From positions 31,348,243-31,412,242 of the forward strand of contig OX419761.1 in assembly GCA_948567375.1 (NCBI GenBank): a stretch of 64,000 nucleotides of DNA, read 5' to 3'. A program made the translations under genes and the position numbers. The notes under the pieces are model-generated. The model was given only the letters and a program-made list of their open reading frames with translations, had not been told where the DNA came from and did no database searches. Numbering within the stretch: the first letter of the stretch is position 1; every line of letters starts with the position of its first letter. This stretch comes from Lunularia cruciata. Taxonomy: Eukaryota; Streptophyta; Marchantiopsida; Lunulariales; Lunulariaceae. Positions 42,900-55,404 of the stretch are shown here, one piece after another.

Positions 42900-45467
42900 A
42901 GTACTATAGTGAGCCAAGACTGCCACTACTAAAGCGTACTAGTAGGCGACATACCCATCCCTCACCAAATTGCCAACCTGGTCTATAGGAAGTTGTCTCC
43001 TCCCAATAGTCAATACTAAAACCCATGGAGTATAACACTACTCTCCCAACTAGCACATCATATGACACAACTATTGTTGCAATAACTTGAGCTCTCACCA
43101 CCGAGCTATCAGTCGGATGACCAGGTTGAACCTAAACAACAAGCTCCCCACGTGTGATGTACTATGTCAAACCACCACCTAGAGATGTCTAGATTTGAAA
43201 TGGACACCTCTCTAGATTGGTCTTCCGTAACTCCAAACCAACTATTGCAGCCTTCTCCAACATAAGGGGCTGTGCACTGGAGTCTAAAAAGACTCTCTGT
43301 GGTGTATAGACCTTCCCTAAAGGTCCCACAAAGTGGAAAATTCCCCATTGGTTATCCAATAAAACAACACCAAGTGTAAACCATGCTCTCTCAAAGGCCA
43401 GTCTAATTGCTATTGCCTGCCATAAACCACTGGTCGTTGAACGGATCCCATGCTCCTCAACCAAGTTAGCTCCACTACCAACCACCTCTGCTCTAGTAGT
43501 AGGAACCACGTCATCCTACTCTCACAAAGCATGGCAACCAACCAAAAAATTGGGGTTGGATCAACTCCCAATGTAAACATGTCATTGGCTAAAAACAAAG
43601 TGCAACGCATAATCAGTTGAGCCGCCCCCAACATCATGATAGACTTAGTCTGTGTAGTAGTAGGTGGTTGACTAGCAAGTAGTCCATCATGCACTCCATC
43701 ACCACCTACCGCACCTACATTGGGATGTCTAGGAGCCATGGATGTCATCTACAATGCCTCATATAGTGTGAAAGACTGGGGAAGTCTGACCTATCTCCCA
43801 ACCTCTCCTCTCTATGAGTCCAACTCCACTGATGCTCCTCTAGGCTCTGGAGAGCACGTATTACACTCCTAGTCACTACTATAGCTGCATCCACATAAGC
43901 TGCTCCACACATGAAGTCCAAAGCATCTCTATCACCAGCATATGAGGTGGAAGCCTCAACACTTGAATCTGATCTCCTTTGAGCAATAGCCATACTTGCC
44001 AATCTCTACTCCAATTGCTCAATCCGAGTAGCCATAGGTGTATCAGAAGTAAGGGTAGGTATCACACCTCTACTAGGTGTAGATCCTCTACCACCACCTC
44101 TACCACCTCGTCCTCCATGAACTAGAGCTCCTCTACTACTTGCCATAGCAGCCCTACCACTCTATAACTCCGGATGTAGGTCAAATGATTGGTCACTAGT
44201 GTGACCAAATCTGTGAAAATGCTCACATTGCCTCTATGCTGGTTGTGATGCATCACAGGTATCAGGTCCACTGCCTTGAGTACACTCTCTCCTATGGTGA
44301 GGTCCACCACATGTCCAAGAAGCAACACTACCACTCACTGGTTGCTGTTGATCCAAAAATGAAGGTAAGGGTCTAACTGTAGTAGGCCCTTCACTCGCTC
44401 TATAGGATCTGGGTTGTCCACCTTGTCCACCTTGTCCTCAAAAACCAATTGAGCGTGGTGCACTCTACTGCACTTTGCTGCACTCTAAAAGAAGTCACAA
44501 CCATGAATGAGGTCTCCCTACCAAATCCAGATGTCACCACCCTCTCCTCCACCATGTTGAGCTCAATACGCTTAGCCAAACCAAAGACCACTACCAAAGT
44601 AGGCAAAGTAGCCTATAACAATGTAACATCACGAACTCTACATCACAACTCTCTATCCAGTATCCCATACCAAAACTGGACTACTTGGGCCTCAATAACT
44701 CCTTGAGTGAAACTGATCAACCGCATCATGCGAGTGTATGCCTTGCGCAGGCTCTCTCCAGCCTTCGGTTGGAACTCCTACAAGCTCTTTAGCTTGTCTA
44801 TCCGCACTCCCTGGTAGTTCTGCCTCAAACATTGGAAGAACTCCACCATGGGGGTTAAACCCCGGTACCACACCACCTCTTGCAGCAGTACTTCCACTTG
44901 TGGTAACACTATCTCTAGCTAGTGCACCTCCACTAGCTCCACCAACACTACTCGAGCTAGAACTCATAGGTACAACTGATCTACTCTTGACAACCAAGCC
45001 TGAAGTGATAGAGACATAGTTTGGAGACCAATATTGTCTCCATAACTCAATCTCCTCCAAATAAGCTCTCCTAAACTCATGGTAGTCATCCATCGGCGGA
45101 CCCTCCAAGTGCAGAAACAACCCCTTCCATGCCATGAAGGACATAAACAAAGTTGGGTTCCGCATCTACTACATATCACACCAACTATCAAACTCCTAGA
45201 TGAAGTCATCCAACTCAATGGTACCCACTATACCAGAGTAACGCCTAGGGCCTTTGGAGGCCCAATAAATCTCGTCCGTGTCCCATAACAATGGTGCGGA
45301 CATGCTAAGTGCACTCTCAATTGAATCAGCTCTTGTGTCAAACTCCAACTCAGAGTCAATCTCCCCCTCATTGGGACCTGAGATACAGGTTGATATCGAG
45401 TACCACTCTGAGTAAACCCACTACAAACTGCATGGCTAACTCCTCTAGAATCCCCAAAGAACTCCAT
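42900..45467 (-). pseudogene. Protease and gag of B3
   Basis: Gag starts at the ATG of MEFFGDSRGV (45,467). Stretches include MRNPTLFMSFMAWKGLFLHL, YHEFRRAYLEEIELWRQYW and SVGGASGGALARDSVTTSGS. The zinc-knuckle region is near 44,200-44,300. ASMAIAQRRSDSSVEASTSY is near 44,002. The protease site reads VFLDSSAQPLMLEKAAIVG near 43,290, with the Gly of Asp-Ser-Gly changed to Ser, so this protease is inactive. Confidence 0.72.
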
Positions 45468-45905
45468 CATGACAAAGTAACTGAAAATTAGAACCACCAA
45501 ATACAATTACAAACCACAATTGCAAGTACCCCACTAAGTGCCAACACCAACCAAGCACCACCAAGTGCCAAAACTAACGGAACACTATCCACTAATGTGA
45601 CTCTAACTAAGACAACTACACTAGGGGCAAGGGCAACCTGTAACTTGCCATCACAACACATATTCTCACGGTCTGCAAGTCATCACTTCTTTTTGCACCG
45701 GAGAGAAAGAAAGATAGTCTGATTGGTCATCACTCTAGCCTCACTACCAAGAGCACACTACAGCACCAACACTTAAAATTCAAGGCACCTCATACAAACA
45801 CGGTACACAAAAAGGAAGCAGATAATGGAGGAGGTCCAATCACAAGAATGCTAAACAAAAACTCTCCATCTCATAAATCAACACGGGACTGACTTTGCCA
45901 CCATT

Positions 45906-46811
45906 TGGCATAATTGGAATACCTATTCTACTTCTTGATCTACAAAGATCACCGAGGATTAGATCAAATTCCTTTTCGTCAAAATTTGATGTAACTCCTT
46001 AACAAAATCTGATGTAAAATCTGACATAAATTTGACATAAATCCCTAAAAATGGCTGACCACTAAATCCTCTGCTAACTCTTCACTTGAGCCAAATTGAA
46101 AAAAAAAGGGTTTTGTCCAATCTTTAATTTGTGAGGATTTGCTCCTTACTCCACCTTCAATTTTAGTTTCTGAGCTCAACTTGCAACAAATTGGTCCTTA
46201 GCTCAAAATCACAACTATCGCTTGAAAATTGCTTCTCCGTGGCTTCAAATTTTGCCAACACTTCCACACACATACTCTCTCAAGGAAATCTGAACTACTC
46301 AATCAAGACACCTTGATCCACCGAGCTTGGAGATACCACCAACACTCGCAATTCTTGCACTCAATTTCCCCCTGACTCACTTCTCTAATGTAATCAGATC
46401 GTTTACAACTCAAATCAATCAAACTCAGATCAATACTTGATATGATCCACAACATCTTGCCAACAACATGGCACTAATTATAGTCAAGCCACACTCACTC
46501 TAGCTAAGATACTTCAGGTGACGCTCACCGGCTTTTTGTCCACTCTAGCCAAGAACTCAAAGGCTCAACATCAAAGAAGTGAGCTCTCAGAGCTGCACTT
46601 CCAGGGTATACTCCTGATTTTGACCTAGGTTTCATCCCAATGGTGCAAATGGTGCAAGTGACAATGGGCCCTACCATGAAGTCAATACCCTAAACACAAA
46701 ATCTGACCGTCGGAAAGTAGTCAATGAGTAATTGCCAAAATGCCTCTAACTACTATCATTGGAACTCCAATGTCCAAGCAATCTAGATTTGACACTACAA
46801 ATGGTGTGACA
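45906..46811 (-). repeat. 5' LTR of B3 (906 bp, internally shortened)
   Basis: On the minus strand it runs from TGTCACACCATTTG to TATGCCA, with AATGGTGGCAAAGTC just inside. It lacks about 500 bases of the middle part present in the B1 LTR. Confidence 0.82.
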
Positions 46812-48926
46812 TTGGTGAGTGTCAATTAAAGATAAACTGAAGAATGACTGTGTAGCTAAACACTTTAAGGTTAAGACTTTGTTGAGGAAGTTTTGAAATG
46901 TCAAGAAGATATCTTGTTCCTCTTAATAACTATCATGGAGTTAGAATCTTGGGCTTAGGTGAGGGTTTGATTTTTCCAAGACCAAGTGTTAGAAAACACA
47001 CAATGCCAACAAAGAGAAATAAGCAAAATCCTTCACTTTTGGTGAGGAATCTTGCAATTTGAATACTAGATATAGTGGTGAGGATCAAACTCTTGAGTAG
47101 ACTTTGGATAAATTTTTTGGCCTATAATTGGAACTTAAGTTTTCCAAGTTTCATATCAAAAGTAAATATTAGTAACTATGAAGATGGTCCCAAGACAAAA
47201 GAGAAGGGAGAAAATCAGGCTCAATGGATTATGTCAGATTGGAGATTAGTCTTGGGTAGAGAAGTTGAGGATATAAGAGGAGTCACCTTCTACTAGAATT
47301 GTGATTTGTTGGAGGAGACCAAAAAGGTGAAGAATTTCTTCAATACTTCTTGCACTAAGAACGGGTACAAGGTGGAGAATTTTAAAGATCCAATAAGGCA
47401 AGGTATTGTTGGGGCTCTAATGGAAATGTTTAAGCCAAAGTGGACCACCTACATGATAAAGCAATAGGCTGTCTTCTTCCACTAAATTTTTGCATGAGAA
47501 AGGGTGAATTTGGCAAAGTGCTTTCACTAGAGAAGGGGTAGATGATTCAGAATTGGAGGATGAACCTACCACCCCATTACTTTGTGCCATTTTCAATCCA
47601 TTTCTATTTGGGGTTGAACCTACTCAACTCAAAGGAGAAGGGGAAGATGGTGTTGTATTGTCACCCAAATCTACATCATGGTGCAAATGCAATACTATAC
47701 TATAGATGAGCAATACTATAAGATCGATCCAAGGAGGCAATAAACACTTTTCCAAGACAGAGCATCAAAAGATAGTGGCAGTAAGTATCTGGAGGCCAAG
47801 GAAGTAGAGTAGACCTAATGAGGTAGCATCACCCATTCAACCTAGAAAGACTAGGAGATTGAATGTGAGGCAAGAGACAATTGTGGTGGACCTGTTATTG
47901 GATGCAGAATCCAAAGGAAAAGCCGAGTCTAAGAGCAAGAACTTAAAGGAAGAAGAAGAGCTCATTCTATAGAGTAAGGAGCCTAGTAGTGAGAGTGATG
48001 GAGAACCCAAAGTCCAACAATAGGTAGAAGAAGAGGCTAAAAAAGATGATCAAGAATTTCCATGTGCAAATTGAATGCATGGAAGGAGGAGATAGCCAAT
48101 ACTTGGAGTTGCCTAAGATGGATATCCTAGAGGAGAGAGAAGACAAGCCAATTTTGGTGTTTTAGAGAGGAGTGAGATCAAAGAGAAGTCTATAGCTTGC
48201 AACTATAGGGACGAGCAGAGTCAAAGAAGACAACGAAAGGTTGGAGGAGATTTAGTTTGAAGGTGAGAACATCACAACTTTGGGGGTAAGGCATTGATGG
48301 AAGAAGTGCATGTCAAAGCCAATGAAAAAGATGATGAAGACAAGGTGAAAGAGTTCAGCAAAGTAGAGTATCTATCAAAGGTCATTTTTCCTTTTTTATT
48401 GCAATTGAAGAAGAAGGAGGATCTAAAGAAAGAGCATCTCAAGGTGAAGGATGAAGTGGAAGTAGTGAAGTATTTGAGCAATGAAGTCTTGGAGTTGAGA
48501 GAGAAGGAAGACAAATTACTTTGGGTTGATGTAGTACTTCAAAAGAAGAGTGTAGATAACTTGCATGAGAGTTTTGCAAAGCAAGGTGGTGATATGGAAC
48601 TTCAAGCTAAAGAATTGAAAGATCAAAAGGTTGCATTCAAGAAGTTGAAGGTAGAATTCAATGAAGTGCAACTTGACGGGATGCACTCAAAGGCCACCAT
48701 GGTGGTAAGAGAGCAAGAGTTGGAGAAATTGAGATCAGTTGCAATGGAGAAGGATTGGGCTTAGTAATGCAAATTGGCAAGTAGAAGTCGTGAATAGAAG
48801 AGGTTGCAAGGGTTGATCAAAAGTATGGAAGCTCAACTTATTCACTATGTGGAAGAGAAAGAAGTGTTGAAGGCAAAGCATGAGGAGGAATTGAAGATGT
48901 ATCAAGATGGGTTGGAGGTAGAAAGG
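46812..48926 (+). pseudogene. Unidentified plus-strand coding region E, left part
   Basis: A long stretch reads as protein in one strand with several stops: NNYHGVRILGLGEGLIFPRP, then WIMSDWRLVLGREVEDIRGV, NFKDPIRQGIVGALMEMFKP and KWTTYMIKQ, then basic and acidic linkers. From 48,294 a 156-codon open frame has coiled-coil heptads (VKANEKDDEDKVKEFSKVEY; VVREQELEKLRSVAMEKDW), continuing to 48,926 with KEVLKAKHEEELKMYQDGLE. Element D then interrupts it. It resembles decayed transposon proteins with an N-terminal globular part and a long coil, but I recognise no named family. Confidence 0.5.
48294..48764 (+). CDS. Coiled-coil ORF within region E (156 aa)
   Basis: The longest open frame of region E. 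It is Lys/Glu-rich with Leu and Val at heptad spacing, and no zinc or catalytic motif. It is probably a piece of a longer coil protein, since the frame upstream and downstream (to 48,926 and, after element D, 55,405 on) continues the same character. Function unknown. Confidence 0.4.
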   Translation: MMEEVHVKANEKDDEDKVKEFSKVEYLSKVIFPFLLQLKKKEDLKKEHLKVKDEVEVVKYLSNEVLELREKEDKLLWVDVVLQKKSVDNLHESFAKQGGDMELQAKELKDQKVAFKKLKVEFNEVQLDGMHSKATMVVREQELEKLRSVAMEKDWA

Positions 48927-49660
48927 TGTAATAATCCAAGGACAAGAGAAGAGAGAAAACACAGATTTCACACTCAATCATCCAATGCCCCAAAGGAGCA
49001 CCTTCTCTTTATTATATAGACAAAGAGTATCTCCTCCAAGGAAGCTCCACCATAGGATTAGGCACACAGATAGGTGACATGTCAGCAAGCTCCACCCATG
49101 GATTACTTACTTGGATGGGTGACATGTCGGTCTTGGTCCTATCTAGTAGTCAAACAAGCTTTGATTGGAAGGAATCTTTTAGGGAATCTTCTTGTTGGAA
49201 TCTCATAATCACATGGGTGAGGTACAGTTGGAAAGCTCTTGACGAGAAAAACCAAGGGGGAGGTAAGGCTAGCCTCTCCCTATTTGAGGGACCATTTGCA
49301 CATTTTTGAGGCCTAATTCATCCGTTTAGGCCTCCAAAATTGCCTTCAAAGATCAAGCATATTTTGGTTCCTACTCTATTAGTAAAAGTCTCCTTTTGGT
49401 GATATCTCTTTCTGATCTGTTTAGTCCATCATGTGTAAAATCCTTCCAGATGTTACCAAACCAATTCTCACCTTTAAATCATATGTCTAGCTATTAATTT
49501 TGAGGTTTTCAAGTCTATTCCAATTTCTGCCCTATTAGTAGAAGTATTCTTTTGGTAATACTTTTATCTAATCTGTTTTGACTATCATGTATAACATCAT
49601 TCCAGATGTTGCAAAACCAAATTTCATATCTAGCTCATATGGCTAGCTCTTGGTATTATA
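48927..49660 (-). repeat. 3' LTR of element D (734 bp)
   Basis: It aligns with the 5' LTR at 54,746-55,404 but has about 80 additional bases (near 49,120-49,205). The terminal ACA has become ATA. The polypurine tract GGAGGGAGGTC (minus strand, 49,661-49,671) adjoins it. Confidence 0.88.
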
Positions 49661-49704
49661 GACCTCCCTCCGTTTAAGATGCAACGTCCTCATTGTGCAA
49701 CTAT

Positions 49705-49863
49705 TGCTCAAATGCTTGCACCAACACCGGTGCATGTATCAAATTGGCAATGGGCTCCCAAGTTGCTTCATAGAGGGGGTAACCTTTCCACTGTACTAGA
49801 TAGTCCACCTGCGGATGGTGAGTACCACGCATGCATTTTTGGAGAATACGCTCCTTTTCATAT
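49705..49863 (-). pseudogene. Chromodomain of element D
   Basis: The minus strand reads YEKERILQ, then VDYLVQWKGYPLYEATWEPI, ANLIHAP and VQAFEQ, followed by a stop. The aromatic residues that would form the cage (Y, W, and Y or F positions) are present. It follows the integrase tail LKLPPHMKIHLVFHVSLLHR near 49,950-50,010. Confidence 0.82.
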
Positions 49864-50930
49864 TCCTCGTGCCATCAATGAGTGCCAGACAAGGTTGAAT
49901 GTCTTGTGTGGAATGACACTGGCCTGATTGGGGAGCATATCTGTGTAGTAGGGAAACATGAAACACTAGATGGATCTTCATGTGTGGTGGTAGCTTGAGG
50001 TGATAGGCCACAGTGCCAACTCAACAAAGAATCGAGAAAGGCCCAATAAAACAAGGTCTAAGCTTACGAGGTCCAACTAATGTGAGGTTGGTTGTCGAGA
50101 GCCACACCTGATACCCAACATTGAACTCCATGTGCCTACAGTGTGCATTAGCATATTGCTTATGTTGATTTTGTGCAATTTATAATCTATGCTTGGTGCT
50201 CTCTACACCTTGTTGGATTCTAGAAACAAATGTGTTGATTGTGTTGACCTTGGTAGCCACCGGACGGATCTTCATCAAGCTAGAAGGTGTGAAGGGATGC
50301 TCACCATACATGAGGAAGAATGGAGTGACCCGGATGGATGCATTCATTGAATTGTTGTAAGTGAACTTCACCAACAAGAGTAGGTGTCCCACCTCTCTTG
50401 CTCTTCTAAGGTGAAGTTGCGTAACATGTCTTCAATAGTGCGATTAGCCTACTCTGTTTATCCATATATTTGTGGGTGATAAGCTATGGACATGGCCAAC
50501 TTGGTTTTGAAGAAACCAAAGAGTGTTCACCAAAACAAACTAGTGAATCGAGTGCTTCAAGCTATGGTGAGAGAAGACTGCATCTAAGTATAATTGAGCT
50601 AGTTGTGGAGCAGTCACATCCTTGGTGGTAATGCATACATGAATCATTTTGCTAAGCCAGTCCACAAAGACCACGATGGAGTCAGACCCTGAGTTGGTTT
50701 TGGAGAATTCACAAAGGAGATCCATACTCACTTGTTCCCAACATTGGGTAGGAGTGGAGAGAGGTTGAAGGAGCACTACAAGAGCTTGATTAGAAACTTT
50801 GTTCTGTTGTCAAAGTAGGCAGCTATGCACGTAGTCTATCACATCATTGCTCATCTTGGGCCAATAGTAATGGTGTTGGACTGCATCCAAGGTCTTGTCC
50901 ACTCCGACATAACCTACAATGGCCAAATCA
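49864..50930 (-). pseudogene. Integrase of element D
   Basis: Recognisable segments: MSNDVIDYVHSCL-type zinc-domain end near 50,830; SMDLLCEFSKTNSGSDSIVV (first Asp) with VDWLSKMIHVCITTKDVTAP; LLVKFTYNNSMNASIRVTPF and FLMYGEHPFTP near 50,290-50,392; and the C-terminal module to 49,900. The middle, with the second Asp and the Glu, is broken by frameshifts near 50,430-50,540. Confidence 0.7.
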
Positions 50931-51099
50931 TGACATTCTGCTAAAATGGTGATGCGTAATTTTGGGATATTTGGGATCCATAATCTGCCATCACAAAAGG
51001 TGAGTCCTTAGGTGCTAGTGACACCTTTGGATGATTACACTTCTACAATCTATAGATCATTTTTTGTAGCAGCCAAAATCTCTGGCTAGAATTCAGGGT

Positions 51100-52491
51100 T
51101 AATCTTAACCTTTGCCACTAAGTTGTTTGTCATTGCATGGGAGTGAATGCATCTGCAAGTTGCTTCTTACCTTCCATGTAGATGATTGTCACGTTGAAGC
51201 ATTGTTGCCACTCTACCCACCAAATATGGCAACAAGATAGATCCTTCTACATCTTGAGATAGTATGAGGTTTATGGTTTGTCTCTACTACAAATGCCTTC
51301 TCACCTAGATAGTGCTTCCAATGCTTGGTTGCAAGAACAATGGCCAACTCTTCTCATTTTGTGGTATGGTAGTTGCGCTCTACCAATAACAAATTTTGAG
51401 AGAAATATGCAATTGGATGCCATCCGTCATGCCACTCTTGTTGTAGGACTACTCCTATTGCTACGCCTGATGCATCTATAGCCAACTTGATTGGACATTT
51501 TGGGTCATACCACTTCAAGATTGGTGCATGTAGCAAGGCGGCTTTCAATTCTTAAAAGGCCAACTCTTGTGTGGTTCCCCATTTCCACTTCTTCTCCTTG
51601 CCAAGTAGTGCCGTTAAAGGCTATGCAACCTTAGAGAAGTCCTTGACAAATCTATGATAGAATCCCTGTCAACCCCAAGAAGCCCTTGAGTTGAGTCTGA
51701 TCTTCTGGGGCAATCCATTTTTGAATGACCTTGATTTTATCCATCAATACTTGAATTCCCTCTTCACTTACTCTATGCCCCAAGTAGTCTACTTCAGACT
51801 TGCCAAACTTGCACTTTGAGATTTTGGCATACAATCAATTCTATCTTAGAATCTGGAAGACTTCTTGTAGATGCTATTTGTGTTCCATCATCATGCTACT
51901 ATATACTAAGATGTTGTCAAAGAAGAAAATAATAGACTTGTCTAAGTATGGACAAAATATGTCATTCATTAGACTCATGAAAGTGATAGGTGCATTGATG
52001 AGGCCAAAAGGCATCACAAGATACTCAAAGTGGCCATACTTAGTTCGAAAGGCAATTTTGTACACATCCTTCTCTGCAATTTGGATTTGATTGTAACCAC
52101 TCCACAAGTCTAATTTGCTGAAATATCTTGCTCCATGGAGTTGATCAAACATGTCATGCATGCAAGGCAAGGGATATTTTTTCTTCATTATTTGTTGATT
52201 GAGACCTTGATAGTCAATGCACATGCACCTTGTACCATCCTTCTTCTTCACAAACAAGATAGGAGCCCCATATAGTGATATGCTAGGTTAGATGAACCCT
52301 TTTTGTAGCATCTCCTCAATTTGAGTCTTACATTCCTCCAACTCATGAGGTGATAGGCGATATAGGGCCTTACAAGGAAGTATCTTCCTTGAAAGTGTCT
52401 CAATTTTATGATCTACTCTCATTTTTGGTGGTAATCCTGGGGGTAGATCATCAAGAAAGACATCTTGAAACTCATCCACCACATCTTTCAA
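51100..52491 (-). pseudogene. RT and RNase H of element D
   Basis: RT motifs on the minus strand: DVFLDDLPPGLPPKM leader (52,430s), [80 protein letters not shown], and the catalytic box as FFDNILVYS, where the second Asp of FxDD is Asn, so this RT is dead. ISKCKFGKSEVDYLGHRVSE follows near 51,780-51,834. RNase H reads IKLAIDASGVAIGVVLQQEW near 51,450-51,500. Confidence 0.82.
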
Positions 52492-52524
52492 TTTCTCAAG
52501 AATTTTTCCATCAATTTGTGCACT

Positions 52525-53110
52525 CTAGACTTCTCTTATTAGACCCATCAAAAATCTATTGGTCTTATAGATAGTTGCCGTCCCTATGACATACAAAGGC
52601 AGTTCTTGCATATATGATTTTTCAATGATTGACCATTGGTGGGTTCTCACTACTTTCTTCCTCCAATCTACCATAGGGTTGTAATGCTCTATCCATGGTA
52701 TGCCTAAGATTGCATCATAATGAGCTAATTGTATTGCCACTCAATTGCTTCCTTATATTCTCATACAAAGAGTAATACCCGTCTAGGTAACGATTCAATC
52801 CTCTCTATTTGCACGTTAGGTAACTCTACTTCTTCACTCTCATCTCTCTCTAGATTCATTCCCAATCTTATTGCAATAGAGCAAGACAAGAAATTCTCTG
52901 TTGCTCTCAGATCTATTGATACTCTCACTTGATTGCCTTCTTGGACTCCATTCACAACAATCAATTGTGAGGTTGCCTTTTGGGACCTTTGCGTGTTCAT
53001 CTTCTTCCTTCCTTTGCTTCTCTACTTCCTTATTGAGCCAATAAGGCCGTGATGTACATTTATTGGCAATCTTTTTTTTTGAAAGTGATTTCCACCTCCT
53101 CCTCTTCAAT
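52525..53110 (-). pseudogene. Protease region of element D
   Basis: Segments LIVVNGVQEGNQVRVSIDLR with ATENFLS fit the active-site strand, where Asp-Ser-Gly-Ala has become Asp-Leu-Arg-Ala. AHYDAILGIPWIEHYNPMVD with WRKK marks the end of the protease. Frames shift between the two. Confidence 0.68.
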
Positions 53111-54620
53111 GCATCTCTTCATGTTGTTCAAAGATTGTTTTTATGAAGACCGAGGGCCTCTAGGGAAACAAGCTCAATAGTTGATAGATATGTGCCCAAT
53201 ATAGCTACAATTTTAACAACGACGTTGTTCTCCTCAAGTTCCTTCTCCTTGTGGGACTCCATCTCTTTGTTCTTCTACCCGTCCATGCTCTCCTTGAAGC
53301 GGTCATGCTCCTTGATCTTGAAATCGAAGGTTGCCCAATTCCATTGGTACTAGTCCACCCATGTGTGGCATTTCTGCCCAATAATGTTGAGATGGAAGTA
53401 CTACCTCCACCCAATGCTCTTGCTATTCTTTGCATATAAGCAATGGCTTCAATACCGTACAAGGATTTTGCACCATGACTTCTTGGTGAATCCGCTCCTT
53501 CAACCCTCATTTGAAATTGTCAAGAGCCTCTGTTAGTCTCATGTCAATTATTGCGACTTGTAGATCCAAAAATGCCTCTACATACTCTTGTATGATGTTC
53601 TTTTGTCTCAATCCCCATAGTTGGGTTTGGGCCATCTATACAGAATCCACCAATTGGAAATTCTTCAACAATCCTTCTTGCATTGTTGTCCACATGACCT
53701 CTCTTCTCTCTACCAACATGGATCGTTCCTAAGCATCGTACCATGTGAGGGCTTTATTGGTCAAGTACACACATGCAAACATGCCTGCAACATGCTCCGT
53801 GATCTCTATTGAGAACAATCAAAAATATTGATTCATTCTCAAGATCTTATTTTCCACTACTCCCATAGTACGTTGTCCCTTGTAAAGCTCGATGTTGCAG
53901 GTCTTCTTCATCCGGAGTAGCAATGTGGCTTCATTGTTGACAGGGTTTGTAGGCACAGGTGCCTCTCCAAGTACTTTAGTTGTAAGTACTAGGTTTTGAG
54001 ACAACTCTTTTTCTTGCATTGCTTGATCATTCCTGATGATTTGCACTTGACTTTGTAATATCTCCATGTTCATCTTAATCTCTCAAAATTTATTCAACAT
54101 CCTTTGCATTCCTTGCACCAGCTCTTGCAATTGCAAACCCATGGTTCTTGCAACAATCAATTGCTAATGTCTACTTCAATACATAGTCAATATGATTACT
54201 CTGGAAGGCACATGAACTATTGGAACTACCATTGGGACCTCAAAAGCTATCACTCGTTGATAATACTCTTCACCAAAATTCCTAACCATAAAATCTCTAA
54301 ATATCACTTTTGGTCTCACTACATAAAAAATTTCTACTTGAGTGTTGAACAAGCAAGGATTTGGGACATTAACATCCACAATATCATAATAGAATGTAGA
54401 TTGTCAAATCCCACTATCTGTCATATACCACCATAGGTAGAATCACTAGGTTTGGTGAGTTCATCACCTTATCCATGAATTTTTCTCCAAAGTAATAAAC
54501 TAGGGATACCCTCATTTGCTCACACTGGATGTACATAACCTTGATGTGGAATGGATTCAAGAATGGAAAGTTAGGTGCGGGAAATTGTCCTCTCGGTGCA
54601 TCCATCCCATCCACTTTCTA
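53111..54620 (-). pseudogene. Gag of element D, strongly decayed
   Basis: Only pieces remain: MNMEILQSQVQIIRNDQAMQ (54,073 on), NQYF and MFACVYLTNKALTWYDA-like capsid residues near 53,740-53,830, and an Arg/Ser-rich region near 53,205-53,510 that is likely an out-of-frame reading of the linker to the zinc knuckle. N-terminal frames at 54,176-54,614 have no motif. Confidence 0.55.
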
Positions 54621-54731
54621 AAGTCCTTCCTAAGTCTAGCAATTACTCTATGTTCTCCATCTCAAATTACTCAATCTCAATAGTCTATGTTCTTCCAAGA
54701 TGGATGATCCACTATCTTGGACTAAAACACT

Positions 54732-54744
54732 CACTCTAATACCA
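54732..54744 (-). other. Primer-binding site of element D
   Basis: The minus strand reads TGGTATTAGAGTG one base inside the 5' LTR, close to the initiator-Met tRNA complement TGGTATCAGAGC used by plant chromoviruses. Confidence 0.7.
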
Positions 54745-54745
54745 T

Positions 54746-55404
54746 TGTAATATTCCAAGGACAAGAGAAGAGAAAACACACAAATTTCACACTCAATCAT
54801 CCAATGTTCCAAAGGAGCACCTTCTCTTTATTATATAGACAAAGAGGATCTCCTGCAAGGAAGCTCCACCATAGGATTAAGCACATGGATATGTAATATG
54901 TCAGCAAGCTCCACCCTTGGATTACTTACTTGGATGAATAATCACATAGGTGAAGTACCATTGGAAAGCTCTCGATGAGACAAACTAGGGGGTAGGGAAG
55001 GTAAGTTTTTCTTCCAATGGGAAGGAGGAGGAGGAGAATCGCACATTCTTGAGGCCTAATTCATCTGTTTAGGCCTCCAAAATTGGCTTCAAATATTTCA
55101 AGCATATTTCAGTTCCTATTCTATTAGTAGAAGTCCCCTTTTGGTGATACCTCTTTCTGATCTGTTTAGTCCATCATGAGTAATATCCTTCCAAATGTTA
55201 CCAAACCAATTCTCACCTTTGAATCATATGTCTAGCTATTGGTTCTAAGGTTTTCAAGTTTATTTTGGTTTTTGCCCTATTAGTAGAAGTACTCTTTTGG
55301 TGATACTTCTATCTGATCTATTTGACCATCATGTATAACATCATTCCAAATGTTACCAAACCAAATTTCACATCTAGATCATATGGTTAGCTCTTGGTAT
55401 TACA
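54746..55404 (-). repeat. 5' LTR of element D (659 bp)
   Basis: It begins (minus strand) TGTAATACCAAGAGC and ends TACA. A near copy of the LTR at 48,927-49,660. Confidence 0.9.

Larger units (their letters stand above)
40975..46811 (-). mobile_element. Family B retrotransposon B3 (5' half)
   Basis: The minus strand holds 5' LTR, leader, gag, protease, methyltransferase and the linker to RT. Homology to B1 (near 12,020) ends at about 40,975, so RT, RNase H, integrase and the 3' LTR are absent. It overlaps B1 in order throughout. Stops are fewer than in B2. Confidence 0.85.
48927..55404 (-). mobile_element. Family D chromovirus, complete structure
   Basis: LTRs at 48,927-49,660 and 54,746-55,404 flank gag, protease, RT, RNase H, integrase and chromodomain on the minus strand. 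Both sides carry AAAGG (48,922-48,926 and 55,405-55,409), a perfect 5-bp target-site duplication. The primer site matches initiator Met tRNA type. It interrupts region E. All coding parts contain stops. Confidence 0.92.
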
